Origin: Kappaphycus alvarezii
Lineage: Eukaryota; Rhodophyta; Florideophyceae; Gigartinales; Solieriaceae
Assembly: GCA_002205965.3 (NCBI GenBank)
Contig: NADL03000451.1
Span: 248,001-312,000, forward strand
Length of the DNA stretch: 64,000 nt
Reading direction: 5' to 3'
In this document: in pieces, positions 54,863 through 63,925 of the stretch
Position numbering within the stretch: the stretch's first letter is position 1
Layout: each line of letters starts with the position of its first letter
Position numbers and translations under genes: made by a program
The notes under the pieces: model-generated
The model's database searches: none
The model's input: the letters and a program-made list of their open reading frames with translations, nothing else
What the model was told of the DNA's origin: nothing

Positions 54863-56030
54863 CGAAAGACCGGAAGATGCGATACGAATGCGGTCAGCAA
54901 GATTGGAGCAGTTTCAGAGCGGCTCGAGCGATGGAAGCGAGGATGATTGCGTCGAAATACGAGTTTGGGGAGGGCGACAAGTTCGAGAAGGGCACGATGA
55001 CGATGTGCATCAGACGGAGCAGCGATGACACGGCTCAGGAGGCAAAATAGAGGTCGTAGGCCGCTGCTTGAACTGGGCGAGGGATGTACGGAAGAACGGG
55101 TATCGAAGCCCTGAAAAGAGCAGGGAAAGTAAGGGCAGTAGGAGGGACAGAAGCAATCCTACTGGTCATTATCGGTCATTGATTCCGGAACTGGGACGTA
55201 TTCAAGGACAGAGAACCGAGTCAACCCGCGGGGGAACGGGGAGCTAGGAGCAGAAGAGGTCGCGGCCCAGGGCCGCGACGTGCAACCAGGGTAAAACCGT
55301 CCGTATCGGTCACTTCTGGACGGGCGCGACGGCGCTTAGAGTGGACAGCGGGAACCGAAGGGGGTGCGAGGGGCATGTCCCGGGCAAAGGTGGGATCGGC
55401 AGAAAGAGTCTGGTAAGCTGCGGATTCCATTTCGCGGAGGGATTGGGCAAAAGCAGGAGCCGGATACCACTGCAGGACGGAGATTCAGGCGTTCGATTTC
55501 TGTCGAAGGCCAGGAAGGACGCCGCGGAGCTGGGCAGGAGACAGGTCCATGATTTCGGAAAACACGAGTTCGGGAGGGTCGTAGTTGTCCGATGTCTTCG
55601 CCAAGTTTCGGAAGGCGGTATAGGCTGGAGGCAAAGACGCCAAATCCCGTCGGCAGCGCACACCATGAAGACATGAGGGGAAGAGGAGCGATAATGGAAC
55701 AGGAGCCGGGAAAACCACCTTGTGTGATGGCTCTGCGGAAAGCGGACGGATCGTGTACAGGAAAGTCCGGAGGAGATGTAACGACGACAATGCGCTTGGT
55801 GTTGCCGCCGAAAAGCCGCGAGTAGCACGGCGGACGCGGCCCGCAAACTTGGTGGAGATCCGAATAGCTGAAAGGTCACCATGTTGGGTGAGGCTTGGCG
55901 ACCCAGGAAAGGGAGACGGCGGAGCGGTTTTGGGGCTGTTGTGGCATGGTCGCAGCGCGTAGGTATGATTGGGCAGGAGGCAGAGGAGCCGGATTGGGGG
56001 ATTGGTCCGATTCAGTGGCAGCGCGGTGTA
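54863..56030 (-). pseudogene. LINE N-terminal region
   Basis: Overlapping minus-strand frames (56,045-55,485, 55,882-55,310 and 55,430-55,221) are rich in Pro, Ser and Arg. The last contains VTDTDGFTLVARRGPGPR, a 'dGft.V.r' motif often seen at the end of retroelement N-terminal regions. No ORF1 domain is recognised. The first ATG at 56,045 lies in the flanking repeat, so the true start is probably internal. Confidence 0.5.
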
Positions 56031-56083
56031 GATGTAACCGACCACATCTTCTATGCATTAAAATAACCAAAAATTTCCCCTAT
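56031..56083 (-). repeat. GGGGGAAA-family repeat end (type B), right of LINE
   Basis: GTAACCGACCACATCTTCTA then AAAATAACCAAAAATTTCCCC. It is the outer half of the repeat split by the LINE at 52,265-56,030. Confidence 0.8.
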
Positions 56084-56149
56084 TCGACTATCATTGACGT
56101 ATGAATGTGCAACGCCGTATAAATCTTGGTTAAAAACTAAAGTTTGAAC

Positions 56150-56697
56150 GGGGTGACTAAACTAAACTGCTGCGAGGCACGTCAAAATGCCTGCCTGCAC
56201 GGTGGGCACCGCACCCGACGACACGACCGTCAAGTCGTTCTCCTCGCCCAAGACCTGCAGAAGGCAGCTCGTCATCCGGCTATCGAGCGGCGACAGGGGC
56301 TTCACCGCACAAGGCCGGATATAGAGGCAATGGTCGCAACGGAGGAACGGACTTTTTTGATGTCACGTTCGTCAATCCTCTTGCGCCCTCCAATAGGAGA
56401 GCGCGTACTTTCAACCCACTCACCTCCCTCAACGCGGCCATCTCCGCCAAACGTAGAAGGTATGAACCACTGCTCGCGACTGCTACTAGAGGGAGGCCTG
56501 TGCCTATCCCAATATCCACCCTCGGAGGCTGGCACCCAGATGCGTACGCGGTGCTAACCGATGTCGCGCGGAACGTGGCCGTTCGAGCGATGGAGACCTA
56601 TGGGATGGTTAGAGCGGTGCTTACTCAAAGGCACGCTGCTGTGGCCGTCATGTCCAACGCGGCATGTCTGCTCGCCGGCATTGAGCCAGCCCTGTAA
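56150..56697 (+). pseudogene. C-terminus of second REL-LINE subfamily
   Basis: One frame reads NACLHGGHRTRRHDRQV, then RTRPDIEAM (56,315-56,340), the 'C...H..RRH' and 'RPD' positions of the knuckle and nuclease. A second frame continues GTDFFDVTFVNPLAPSN (56,345-56,400), AKRRRYEPL and ISTLGGWHPDAYAVL to LLAGIEPAL with stop at 56,695. The PD...DVT...K set is complete but split by one frameshift. It differs from the main LINE family in its longer C-terminal segment, shared with 25,342-25,580. 5'-truncated. Confidence 0.7.
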
Positions 56698-56734
56698 GCA
56701 AGGTCATTTACGGTAGTGTTACCGATCAGCGAGG

Positions 56735-56784
56735 ACTAATCCCGCATAACGTATTAGCCTCGTGGATATAACCAACCACATATT
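56735..56784 (-). repeat. Inner part of type B repeat, left of LINE fragment
   Basis: GCATAACGTATTAGCCTCGT followed by GGATATAACCAACCACAT, the reverse of 58,460-58,500. The repeat resumes with CACATCTTCC at 57,176. Confidence 0.8.
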
Positions 56785-57175
56785 CGTTTCCCAGTGTGCC
56801 CTATCTGGCGGCGCAGCTGCCTCAATGGCTGAAAGTGCGAAACACACGCACTACGGTCCAGTCTGTCACACGAACGATATACGGCTTCTTCCTGTTGGTA
56901 TTGATGTGTTCGGTGCCCTTGGGGCCGAGGGTGCGACTTTCTTCCGGCGCCTTTCTACGTTCGCTGCTGCCCGTCGAGGCACCACTCCCCAATGGGAGCT
57001 GCACCTCCTAATCACGCGCTTTGTGTTCTGCTTGCATGGGTTGCAAGCGCGTCAAGTTCTTACCAGATGCATTTCCGACTAGTTCCTCTCTCATCCCCCT
57101 TCGCATGTTAGTTTCTCTGTAATCCCCTCAGCATGTTTCCCACATGCTTTTTCCAAATCACGTAAAGAATACAAC
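56785..57175 (+). pseudogene. 5'-truncated LINE 3' end inside a type B repeat
   Basis: Encodes SQCALSGGAAASMAESAKHT, GIDVFGALGAEGATFFRRL and QARQVLTRCISD, almost identical to 52,361-52,660, and shares the 3' UTR to CGTAAAGAATACA. It is flanked by the two parts of a type B repeat, with ACAT repeated at both junctions. A minimal, typical target-primed insertion product. Confidence 0.88.
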
Positions 57176-57218
57176 ACACATCTTCCATGCATTAAAATAA
57201 CCCAAAAATCCCCCCCCC
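57176..57218 (-). repeat. Outer end of type B repeat
   Basis: CACATCTTCCATGCATTAAA then ATAACCCAAAAATCCCCCC. Confidence 0.8.
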
Positions 57219-57384
57219 CTTCATAGAGCCGCCTTCGGGCTTCAAACACTTGCAGGCTTTAATGTCGTTAAAGCATGATTCAAAAAGTGCAATTTACGAC
57301 TGAGGCGCTTCTACAGTGCTCGTCACATAGACGGTCACCAAAGGGGGCTCATGGGGTAGTTTACTTCGTCGTCCGACACTTCTT

Positions 57385-57489
57385 ACTGAGTCGTCGGTAT
57401 ACCCTTTTTGAGTCGATTGTGATTGTCAGGAAAACCATCGTATAGATCGGATATATCTTCCAATAGTAAAACACCCAAACGTTCCCCTT
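57385..57489 (-). repeat. GGGGGAAA-family repeat (type A)
   Basis: TTTTTGAGTCGATTGTGATT, GTCAGGAAAACC, GATCGGATATATCTTCCAA and GTAAAACACCCAAACGTTCC, the same order as 58,690-58,785 and the inverse of 7,078-7,185. Confidence 0.8.
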
Positions 57490-58304
57490 CTAACGGGGGG
57501 GATCTAAACTTGACCAAAGCATCGATATGATACTGTAACACCATTGCCATCGTAAATTACAACACAGAATACGGCCCTTCCTGTTCAATCTATCCTTCTC
57601 CGTTCTGGGCCTGTAGAGGGATATGAGTATTTATACAGAGCGATTGCTTCCTGCGGTAGTGATGGGTCTATGAGTACTAGAGTTCTATGCATATAACCAT
57701 CACTCAGTCGAAGGCAAATACATAGTTTCTATGATTGTATGTAGGCGTTGGAGATATATAATCATCTTTACTTCTATGTATTATAAGAGGCGTTGGAGAT
57801 GGATTGCCGCAGACGGCCCTACAGGACTGGCTTGAGGCCTGTAGTAATGTATTTGATAATTTTATTGCATTAAGTATCACTATGGAAAGTATTCATCGCA
57901 TCACACGATGCTTTTGGCGGTGTCATTCCTCAATAGAAGTAGCTCTTGCTCATGCAGTATCATACGCCACTACAGCAGTGGATGTTTGTACTTTGGAGAT
58001 ATATCCGGCACTGACGTTAACGTCTGTTACGCCATTACCGTAGGCCTGCCTTCCATTCTACGTACAGTTTTGTATGTACCATCAAATTATGTATGGCCGC
58101 TCTGTCCCCTGATATGCATTTGAATAAAAGGTCACCTTTTCCCTATCAATTTACCTGTCAAAGAAATTATTGTGCATTTAGCTCTGGTGAGCCGGTTCTG
58201 GCAGTGCCTGCTGAGGTGGAGATATTGCTTGGAATTTGATAACGAATACTCCTCTGTAGAGCTGAGCAGATGAGCAAAAGCAGCTCCTCCGGCCTTATTT
58301 TTCA
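57490..58304. other. Stretch without recognised gene, with a hairpin repeat
   Basis: Short ORFs only (57,804-58,123). Contains the 28-bp hairpin repeat at 57,756-57,787, listed separately. Confidence 0.4.
57743..57800 (+). repeat. Hairpin repeat flanked by 13-bp direct duplication, copy 1
   Basis: AGGCGTTGGAGAT occurs at 57,743-57,755 and 57,788-57,800. Between them are 32 bases containing TATAATCAT, a short loop and ATGTATTATA, which pair as an imperfect hairpin. The same core lies at 60,054-60,093 and 62,394-62,421. Confidence 0.85.
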
Positions 58305-58480
58305 ATCATTAAAACACCCAAAGTTTTCCCCCGTTTCCTCCGTGGGAGGGGAAATCTTAGGGCGGTGGGAACAAGCACTCAGAGGCGCCGAGGAGTGGGA
58401 AAACGTGTACACTCCTTACAGAGGGAATTTTTTGGGTTACTTTAATGCATGGAAGATGTGGTCGGTTATATCCACGAGGC
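58305..58480. repeat. Facing pair of GGGGGAAA-family ends
   Basis: 58,305-58,345 (ATTTTTCAATCATTAAAACA, CCCAAAGTTTTCCCCC) and 58,428-58,480 (GGGAATTTTTTGGG, TTTAATGCATGGAAGATG, TGGTCGGTTATA) face each other across about 85 bases. Confidence 0.75.
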
Positions 58481-58559
58481 TAATACGTTATTGACGATGG
58501 GGATTCAACTACTTTGAATTGGATTAATTCCGCTTCCTGGTTCCCCGTGCCGACAACTT

Positions 58560-58785
58560 TGCACCAATTATTTGATGCGCTTTGGAACATAGGCTAACCT
58601 ATTTTTCAATCATCAAAACACCCCAATTTTTCCCCATGTTCGCAGGGCCTGAAGCTGGCCTTTTAGGAAGCGTAGTTCCTCCCCAACTGCGTGTCCGACA
58701 CCGCTTCGAGTCGACTGTGGTTGTCCTGGAAACTTAAGGATATAGAATATACTTCCAACAGTAAAAACAACCAAAACTTCCCCCG
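58560..58785 (-). repeat. GGGGGAAA-family repeats, type C then type A
   Basis: TTTGGAACATAGGCTAACCT with ATCATCAAAACACCCCAATT (58,578-58,640) is the inverse of 60,560-60,640. GCGTAGTTCCTCCCCA, GAGTCGACTGTGGTTGTC and CTTCCAACAGTAAAAACA (58,680-58,785) match 25,025-25,140 and 57,385-57,489. Confidence 0.75.
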
Positions 58786-59009
58786 ATGTACATTAGACAA
58801 CACAATAAATGTACAGTTTTCGACGCATTGTACGGTTTCACAATTGGCTTGACCATGATACGTTATCTACGCTCCGGTACAAATTTACTGGGTACCAACC
58901 CACATATCTACCACAGTAAATTAAACCCCCATTTCCAGACACAATGAGTAGAAATTGAATGTAAGATTTCCCACACGCACCGCCCCATTGTCGACTCCCA
59001 ACGCTCGTT

Positions 59010-59455
59010 CTATCGCCCCCGCCCCCGTTGCGTCCAGCCCCCATTCCCTCCGCTGTTGCTACCATAACCCCCACTCCATCTACTACGGCCTCTGCTGCTC
59101 CTTCACAACTCTTACAAGGCCAAACGCTCGGGGACTTCCCGCCTTCTTCGCCCCTGTCCTTCCTTTGGAGAGCATTGACGTTCCTCCTCCCCCTAGATCA
59201 CGGGGAGTGCCGTTCCTCGCGCTGCCCGATCGATGAACCCTACATCGCCGCCTGGTCTGACCCATGTCCCCGCGCCTACTCGGCCTCTTGTCCACCACCA
59301 AGGTGTCCCCCGAGGCGAGCGTCACTGGCCTCTCCGCCCTAACCAACCTGGTCCGGCGGCTTGCCCGTGGAGACCTTCCCACCACCACTACCCCTCTGTT
59401 TGCTGCAGCCACGCTGCTACCCGTTCAACCCCGGCCTGCAAAATATGCAAGTAAT
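59010..59455 (+). pseudogene. LINE ORF2 fragment, N-terminal side of RT
   Basis: Two frames give TLGDFPPSSPLSFLWRAL and VSPEASVTGLSALTNLVRRL then ARGDLPTTTTPLFAAATLLP. The second resembles the LINE segment preceding the RT core ('aL..lv..i..G.lp......l....L.pl'), as at 54,430-54,300 of the main copy. The fragment ends before the catalytic region. Confidence 0.5.
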
Positions 59456-59519
59456 TTAGCTTTACTCCGGACGACTTTTCCCGCGTTACGCACTTCGAGC
59501 GGCGTGAATACAACCGCCC

Positions 59520-59640
59520 ACGCAATAGATAAAATAACCCAAAATTTCGATTGCTATTCTAGCCGGGGGGAAAACATGGGGTGATTCAATATTTGAGTGA
59601 TATGGTCGGTTGTGGCCGGAATATCCTACAGGGTGCGCAG
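59520..59640. repeat. Facing pair of GGGGGAAA-family ends (type D)
   Basis: AAAATAACCCAAAATTTCG (59,528) faces GGGGGGAAAACATGGGG, TTCAATATTTGAG, ATATGGTCGGTTGTGGCCGG (59,565-59,620) across about 20 bases. The second half matches 6,508-6,574. Confidence 0.7.
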
Positions 59641-60042
59641 TGATACCTCTGAAATACCCTAAAAAGCCGGCTCAAGGCTAGCCGGCTTGAGACGAAACAA
59701 ATTTTTAAAAATTCCAGCACAGGAAAGGACACCTCTTCAGAATCTCTAATCAATCACTTCGCAAATCGCGTTGACCGGTGTAGCTCAAAACCAGTTGCTG
59801 CTCATCGTAACTACGTACCCTGACGAAGAAATGGAAAAAGCGTGCAAGCAGTCATTTTGATTGATCTGTTGGATATTCGCAGCTCAGGGAAGTACTACGA
59901 ATAGCAGTTGCTCCTTTTCGATGTTTGCACTTGAAAGGAGGAAAGGTTTGATTTTTTTGATATTTGAAAGATAATGTCATCTGTTTCCAGTGCTACATTA
60001 AGCAGTCGCGGATTGGCCGACGGAAAGTACGGCGGTACAATG

Positions 60043-60104
60043 CGTATCTGAATAATGTGTAATCATCTTTACTTCATGTATTATAAAAGAATACGTATCT
60101 GAAT
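60043..60104 (+). repeat. Hairpin repeat flanked by 11-bp direct duplication, copy 2
   Basis: CGTATCTGAAT occurs at 60,043-60,053 and 60,094-60,104. Between them are 40 bases with TAATCATCTTTACTTCATGT and ATTATA, the same core as the other two copies. Confidence 0.85.
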
Positions 60105-60392
60105 GGCGAGGTCACGCCTAATTTGATCGGTATGCAGCAGTCAAAAAGAGTTCGTTCTCTCAGGTTACACTGTTCGGAATGCAAGTGGTTGTACAAGAAA
60201 CATGTCAAAGGCACACTGCAGCAGCAGTTACGGTATGTACAATGCAGCCGGTCTGTTGAGTAGCCTTGAGGGTCCCTTTTAAGGTCTTTCACTACATGCA
60301 TCCAATGTAACACTCAGACATGAAATATGATTGTTACAGCCAACACATGTGTCAAAGTAAACGAATCCCCTCTTTCCCCTCCTGTACAAGAA

Positions 60393-60640
60393 GTGGGGAG
60401 AATTTTGGGTTCTTTACTGATTAGGGATATAGAACGGTTACAAAGCGCTCGCTTCGAAGCGGTAAGGGATAGGTCTAGAAGATTGGGGACAGTGTCAAGC
60501 AGGCAACCCTACCACACTGGAGTGGGGCCAGCAACAAGATATGCTGCGTTGGACAAGAACGGGGGAAAATTGGGTTGATTTAATGATAGAAAAGTAGGTT
60601 AGCCTATGTTCCAAAGCGCACCAAAAATTGTCCATCCTGC
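60393..60640 (+). repeat. GGGGGAAA-family repeat ends, two copies
   Basis: 60,393-60,430: GGGGAGAATTTTGGGTTCTT, TACTGATTAGGGATATAG. 60,564-60,640: GGGGGAAAATTGGGTTGATT, TAATGATAGAAAAGTAGGTT, AGCCTATGTTCCAAAGCGCA, the latter inverse to 58,565-58,640. Confidence 0.7.
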
Positions 60641-61289
60641 CACTTTTTCGCGGGATCAAGTCTATACTGGCGCAAAGCGAAGCATTGCGTTTGCCTCTCA
60701 TTTGTACGCCTCATTCCTGTCGGGACAGAGCCGTCAGTGCCGCCAAGCAGTTAAGCGCCCAAACTTTCCCCCCATTCGTAAATCAATTTAGTTCTGATCA
60801 CTAGGCAAACCGCTGCTCAATGACCTTTATGGCAGCAGGTCGTGGCCCGCGACAAATTCAAATAATTTGAGTACCAATTACTAGTGATCTGAACTACGGT
60901 AATTGACTTCCGCTCGTGCAGTATTTGACTGCATGAGGGGAAAATAGGGAGAGTGATTACTCCGAGATTTCAGAGGTCTGAAAACTGGCGGAGTTTGAAA
61001 GGAGGTCTTGTGTTACGGGATAGCCGTGTAAGGTACCCTCAACGAATCATTAGCCCCTGTCTCTGTGTGCTCAAGTTTGTAAAGATTCAAGTTTCTGCGA
61101 CTATTGCGTGTACTTTCGAGCACATTTAAAATTATTCTTCCTCCACGTTTCTGGCAACTCACAGATGACAAAAAGCACGCACCCTGTCTACTGTTTGTCC
61201 GTGCTTTGCTTTGAAAAGCTTTTACTATTCTGTGATGGTGCTCAACTTTTTTGTGATTAATGCACAGAATCACCTTTAGAGCAACTGAC
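60641..61289. other. Stretch without recognised gene
   Basis: A weak GGGGGAAA-type end (CGCCCAAACTTTCCCCCC) lies at 60,758-60,775. The minus-strand ORF 61,273-61,013 (86 codons) is unrecognised. Confidence 0.4.
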
Positions 61290-61462
61290 CATATCTTTCA
61301 AATATTAAATCACCCCACATTTTCCCTCCTTTATAGACACTGACAGTCAACTTTTGTTTCTGATGAGCGCATTCTCGTAACCACGCTGACTCAATTTTCG
61401 CTTGACGAAGGGGGAAACGTTTGGGTGTTTTACTCTTGGAAGGTATATCCGATCTATCCCAA
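61285..61462. repeat. Facing pair of GGGGGAAA-family ends
   Basis: 61,288-61,325 (CCATATCTTTCAAATATTAA, ATCACCCCACATTTTCCC) faces 61,409-61,462 (GGGGGAAACGTTTGGGTGTT, TTACTCTTGGAAGGTATATC, CGATC) across about 85 bases, the same spacing as the pair at 58,305-58,480. Confidence 0.75.
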
Positions 61463-62015
61463 AGGTCAAACGCTGAAAAGCGCGGAGTCAACTAGGTCCT
61501 GGGAGATGAGTCACCAGAAAAAGTCATCATTGGCATCAATTATAAACAACGGCAGGCGCCCTTTCTTTACATGATTTTGATGAGGTTTTATTTCTTCCTA
61601 GGACCAGTCACCAAAGAGGAGCATATGTAATCACTCTCGACACCCTTCTCGCAACCCCAATCAAAGTCTCTAATGAAACTGAGGTCATTACAACCATTGT
61701 GATATGCTCTTTGGAAGGAGCCGCCTTGGGTTTCCTGTCTATTAGACGAGCGCGAAAACCCAATCGGAGCATCAACAATATCGCCACATAACCCGAGCAC
61801 AGGGTTATACAGCATATCACCAATACATGATAAACGGCTATTTCTCGTAACCCTCTTTTGTAAGCAGGGTAAGAATTGGAACATTACAGTCTTTGATACT
61901 CAATGAAGTAATTTTCTCTATTACATTCGAAAGTAACGCCCACAGATCTGATCAGCAAGGCAACGGTCTGTCGTACCAATCTACTGTCCATGGATAGGCT
62001 GCTTTTTGGTGTAAG
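61463..62015. other. Stretch without recognised gene
   Basis: The minus-strand ORF 61,884-61,588 (98 codons) has no recognised motif; nothing else is seen. Confidence 0.4.
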
Positions 62016-62065
62016 GGGGAAATTTGGGGTGTTTTTAATGCATGAAAAATATGGTCAGCTGTTCC
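62016..62065 (+). repeat. GGGGGAAA-family repeat end (type B-like)
   Basis: GGGGGAAATTTGGGGTGTTT, TTAATGCATGAAAAATATGG, TCAG. Confidence 0.75.
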
Positions 62066-62393
62066 CTAAGGGATGTAAGTGTCTGCTTGAAATGCAGGAC
62101 GTGTATTGTATGGATACAATACCCGTCTCGCATTTTTCAACAATTTAAAGGGGTACGACTTGCTTCTGTCCTGGAGATGTTTCATTAGGGAAAGTGAGTT
62201 GCCTACGAATGTTGACCGCAGGAAAAGGTATATACAATACTGTCCTAAACCATCCCGCACAGAGTCTTCCTCAATAGAAGGGCAACGGGGTTGTGGCATG
62301 CAAATGTGCAACATGAAGAATTGTGAGCAACTCAAAATACCAAATATGTAATGAGTTGCTTGTTCTTGCTTGTTCTTGTCTATCAGTTATATA

Positions 62394-62421
62394 TATAATC
62401 ATCTTTACTTCATGTATTATA
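62394..62421 (+). repeat. Hairpin repeat, copy 3
   Basis: TATAATCATCTTTACTTCAT followed by GTATTATA, identical in core to the copies at 57,756 and 60,054. AAGAGGCGT follows, as at 57,786. No flanking duplication is obvious here. Confidence 0.8.
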
Positions 62422-62452
62422 AGAGGCGTACAAGCCTAGCTGACAGTGTAAG

Positions 62453-63925
62453 CTAAGATAGTTGAAGTTCGTCGCTGCCCAGCTTGGGAGTACGCGCTAG
62501 GATCGATGTTGCAAAGGTAGACCAGATGGTCGACGAGATTCGTTGCCGCAGGTGATCAAGGGCCGCCGCTGGTGTACAGAACAGTCGTCGCGATATCAAT
62601 TTCGCATGGGTCTCAATCACCCCAGAGGTTGACTTACAAGGCACGGCGAAAGAGTCGAAAGCAAGCGGGACAAAGTGAAAACCGAGGCTTGGAAAGATAG
62701 CGTCTGGGGTCAGGTTAAACGCAGCTCTCACTGAGCGGTCGAAGGTCTTCACCTTGTCTGTGTATGCCGATTCGGCTGCCCCGCAAGGTGCTAATGCAGC
62801 TTGTTTGAGGTAAGATCGGGCCATGGGATTGCGAATGGTGACATCGTATGCGATTTGCGTCGGCGCATCCAGCGTGTCAGTAGGTTCCGATCCGCATTGG
62901 ACGAGGATGTCGGCTGGCCGGAGGTCTGTGCCCGGCACAAGGTTGGGAACTTCTTGTCTGTGAGCAAGGCCGGCAGGTCGGAACATGTCGGTCGTAAGGA
63001 GGTTCCGGAGGAAGTTGTGTCGGGTAGCAGCGTTGTATCCTGTGGTGCAACTCGAAGCATGGTCGCCTTTGGCGTCCATGTACGCGAGACAGTGCGAGCA
63101 AACAAGGGGAATTGAAGAGTGGAAAACCGGGAGGTCGAGGTGCCGGCGAAGCATGATAGACCAGACCTCTGGGGAAACATGGGTAGCCTTGGAGGGATGC
63201 GCAATGAGCCACGCGTAGGCGCATGGATTGAGCAAGGAATTACGTCTCGCGCGAAGGCGAATGGAAAACCTCAGTATGTCGGGCAGGTCGTGGTTGAGCT
63301 GTCCATATGTCCTCTTTCCATAGCTTGGAAGCCGCTGAATTGTGAATGGCCTGAAATAGAAAGTGGTGTGGTCTTTCAGGTCGCATTGCTAGGGCTTCGG
63401 GCTCCAAGTGTCCGAGAGAGTAGGACTGAGGGTTTCGAGGTTCTTCTTGAAGATGTAGGGGCTGGAAGGGGGATTCAAGCGCGGTGGCCACGAAGCGCAT
63501 TGCAGGTCGTGCGCATCGCATGTAGAACTCGGGAGGGCGGTCGGGGTGTCGCAGCGGTGCAGACTCGATGAGGCTGGCCGCATATGAGGAATGCAGGGTG
63601 AGGGCTAGGGACGTAAAGCCATGCCGCCAAGGCGGAAGGGGAGGCGAACTTGGCGGATGCTCTGAGTGGTAAGCGGCACTGAATTGAGCCTCGAATAGGC
63701 TACCATTTGCGACTTGTCAAACTCCTTGGCGAGCGGGTATGCAATGGGCGGGGGGGTGAGCCGGAAAGCGTGTTGCACTTTGCAAGCCGATGCGCAGAGT
63801 CTGTGGAGGTGAAAGGCGGTGCGAGGGTGAGGCAGTTTGAGCAGGGTTGCCAGCATGTTGTCGCAGAGGTCCATTCGAGACTTGAGAAAGGAGCGCATGT
63901 ACTCATCAGAGCCCAGGGGGGCATC
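62453..63925 (-). pseudogene. 5'-truncated LINE with best-preserved REL endonuclease
   Basis: 63,925-63,605 starts in the RT thumb (APLGSDEYMRSFLKSRMDLC, AFHLHRLCASACKVQ) and shifts frame. The last 260 codons (63,235-62,453) are open: CSHCLAYMDAKGDHASSC zinc knuckle (residues 46-63), ATRHNFLRNLLT, GTDLRPADILVQ (PD position), IAYDVTIRNPM (second acid), YTDKVKTFD (Lys) and a C-terminal PLAFDSFAVPCK segment. This is a complete PD-(D/E)xK-like set after the knuckle, as in R2/NeSL-type LINEs. A related but distinct subfamily from the 52-kb copy, closer to that at 18.8-22 kb. Confidence 0.85.

Larger units (their letters stand above)
52265..56030 (-). mobile_element. Nearly full-length REL-type LINE inserted in a type B repeat
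   Basis: The left flank (ending GCATTCGCGTG) and the right flank (from GTAGATGTAACCGACCAC) are the two halves of one type B repeat, as seen undisturbed at 58,460-58,500. The insertion is therefore bounded at both ends, about 3.77 kb long, with short GTGT-like direct words at the junctions. Order on the minus strand: N-terminal region, RT, zinc knuckle, REL endonuclease, 3' UTR ending CGTAAAGAATTACA. No poly-A tail is present. The ORF is broken by a stop and at least two frameshifts. Confidence 0.85.
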
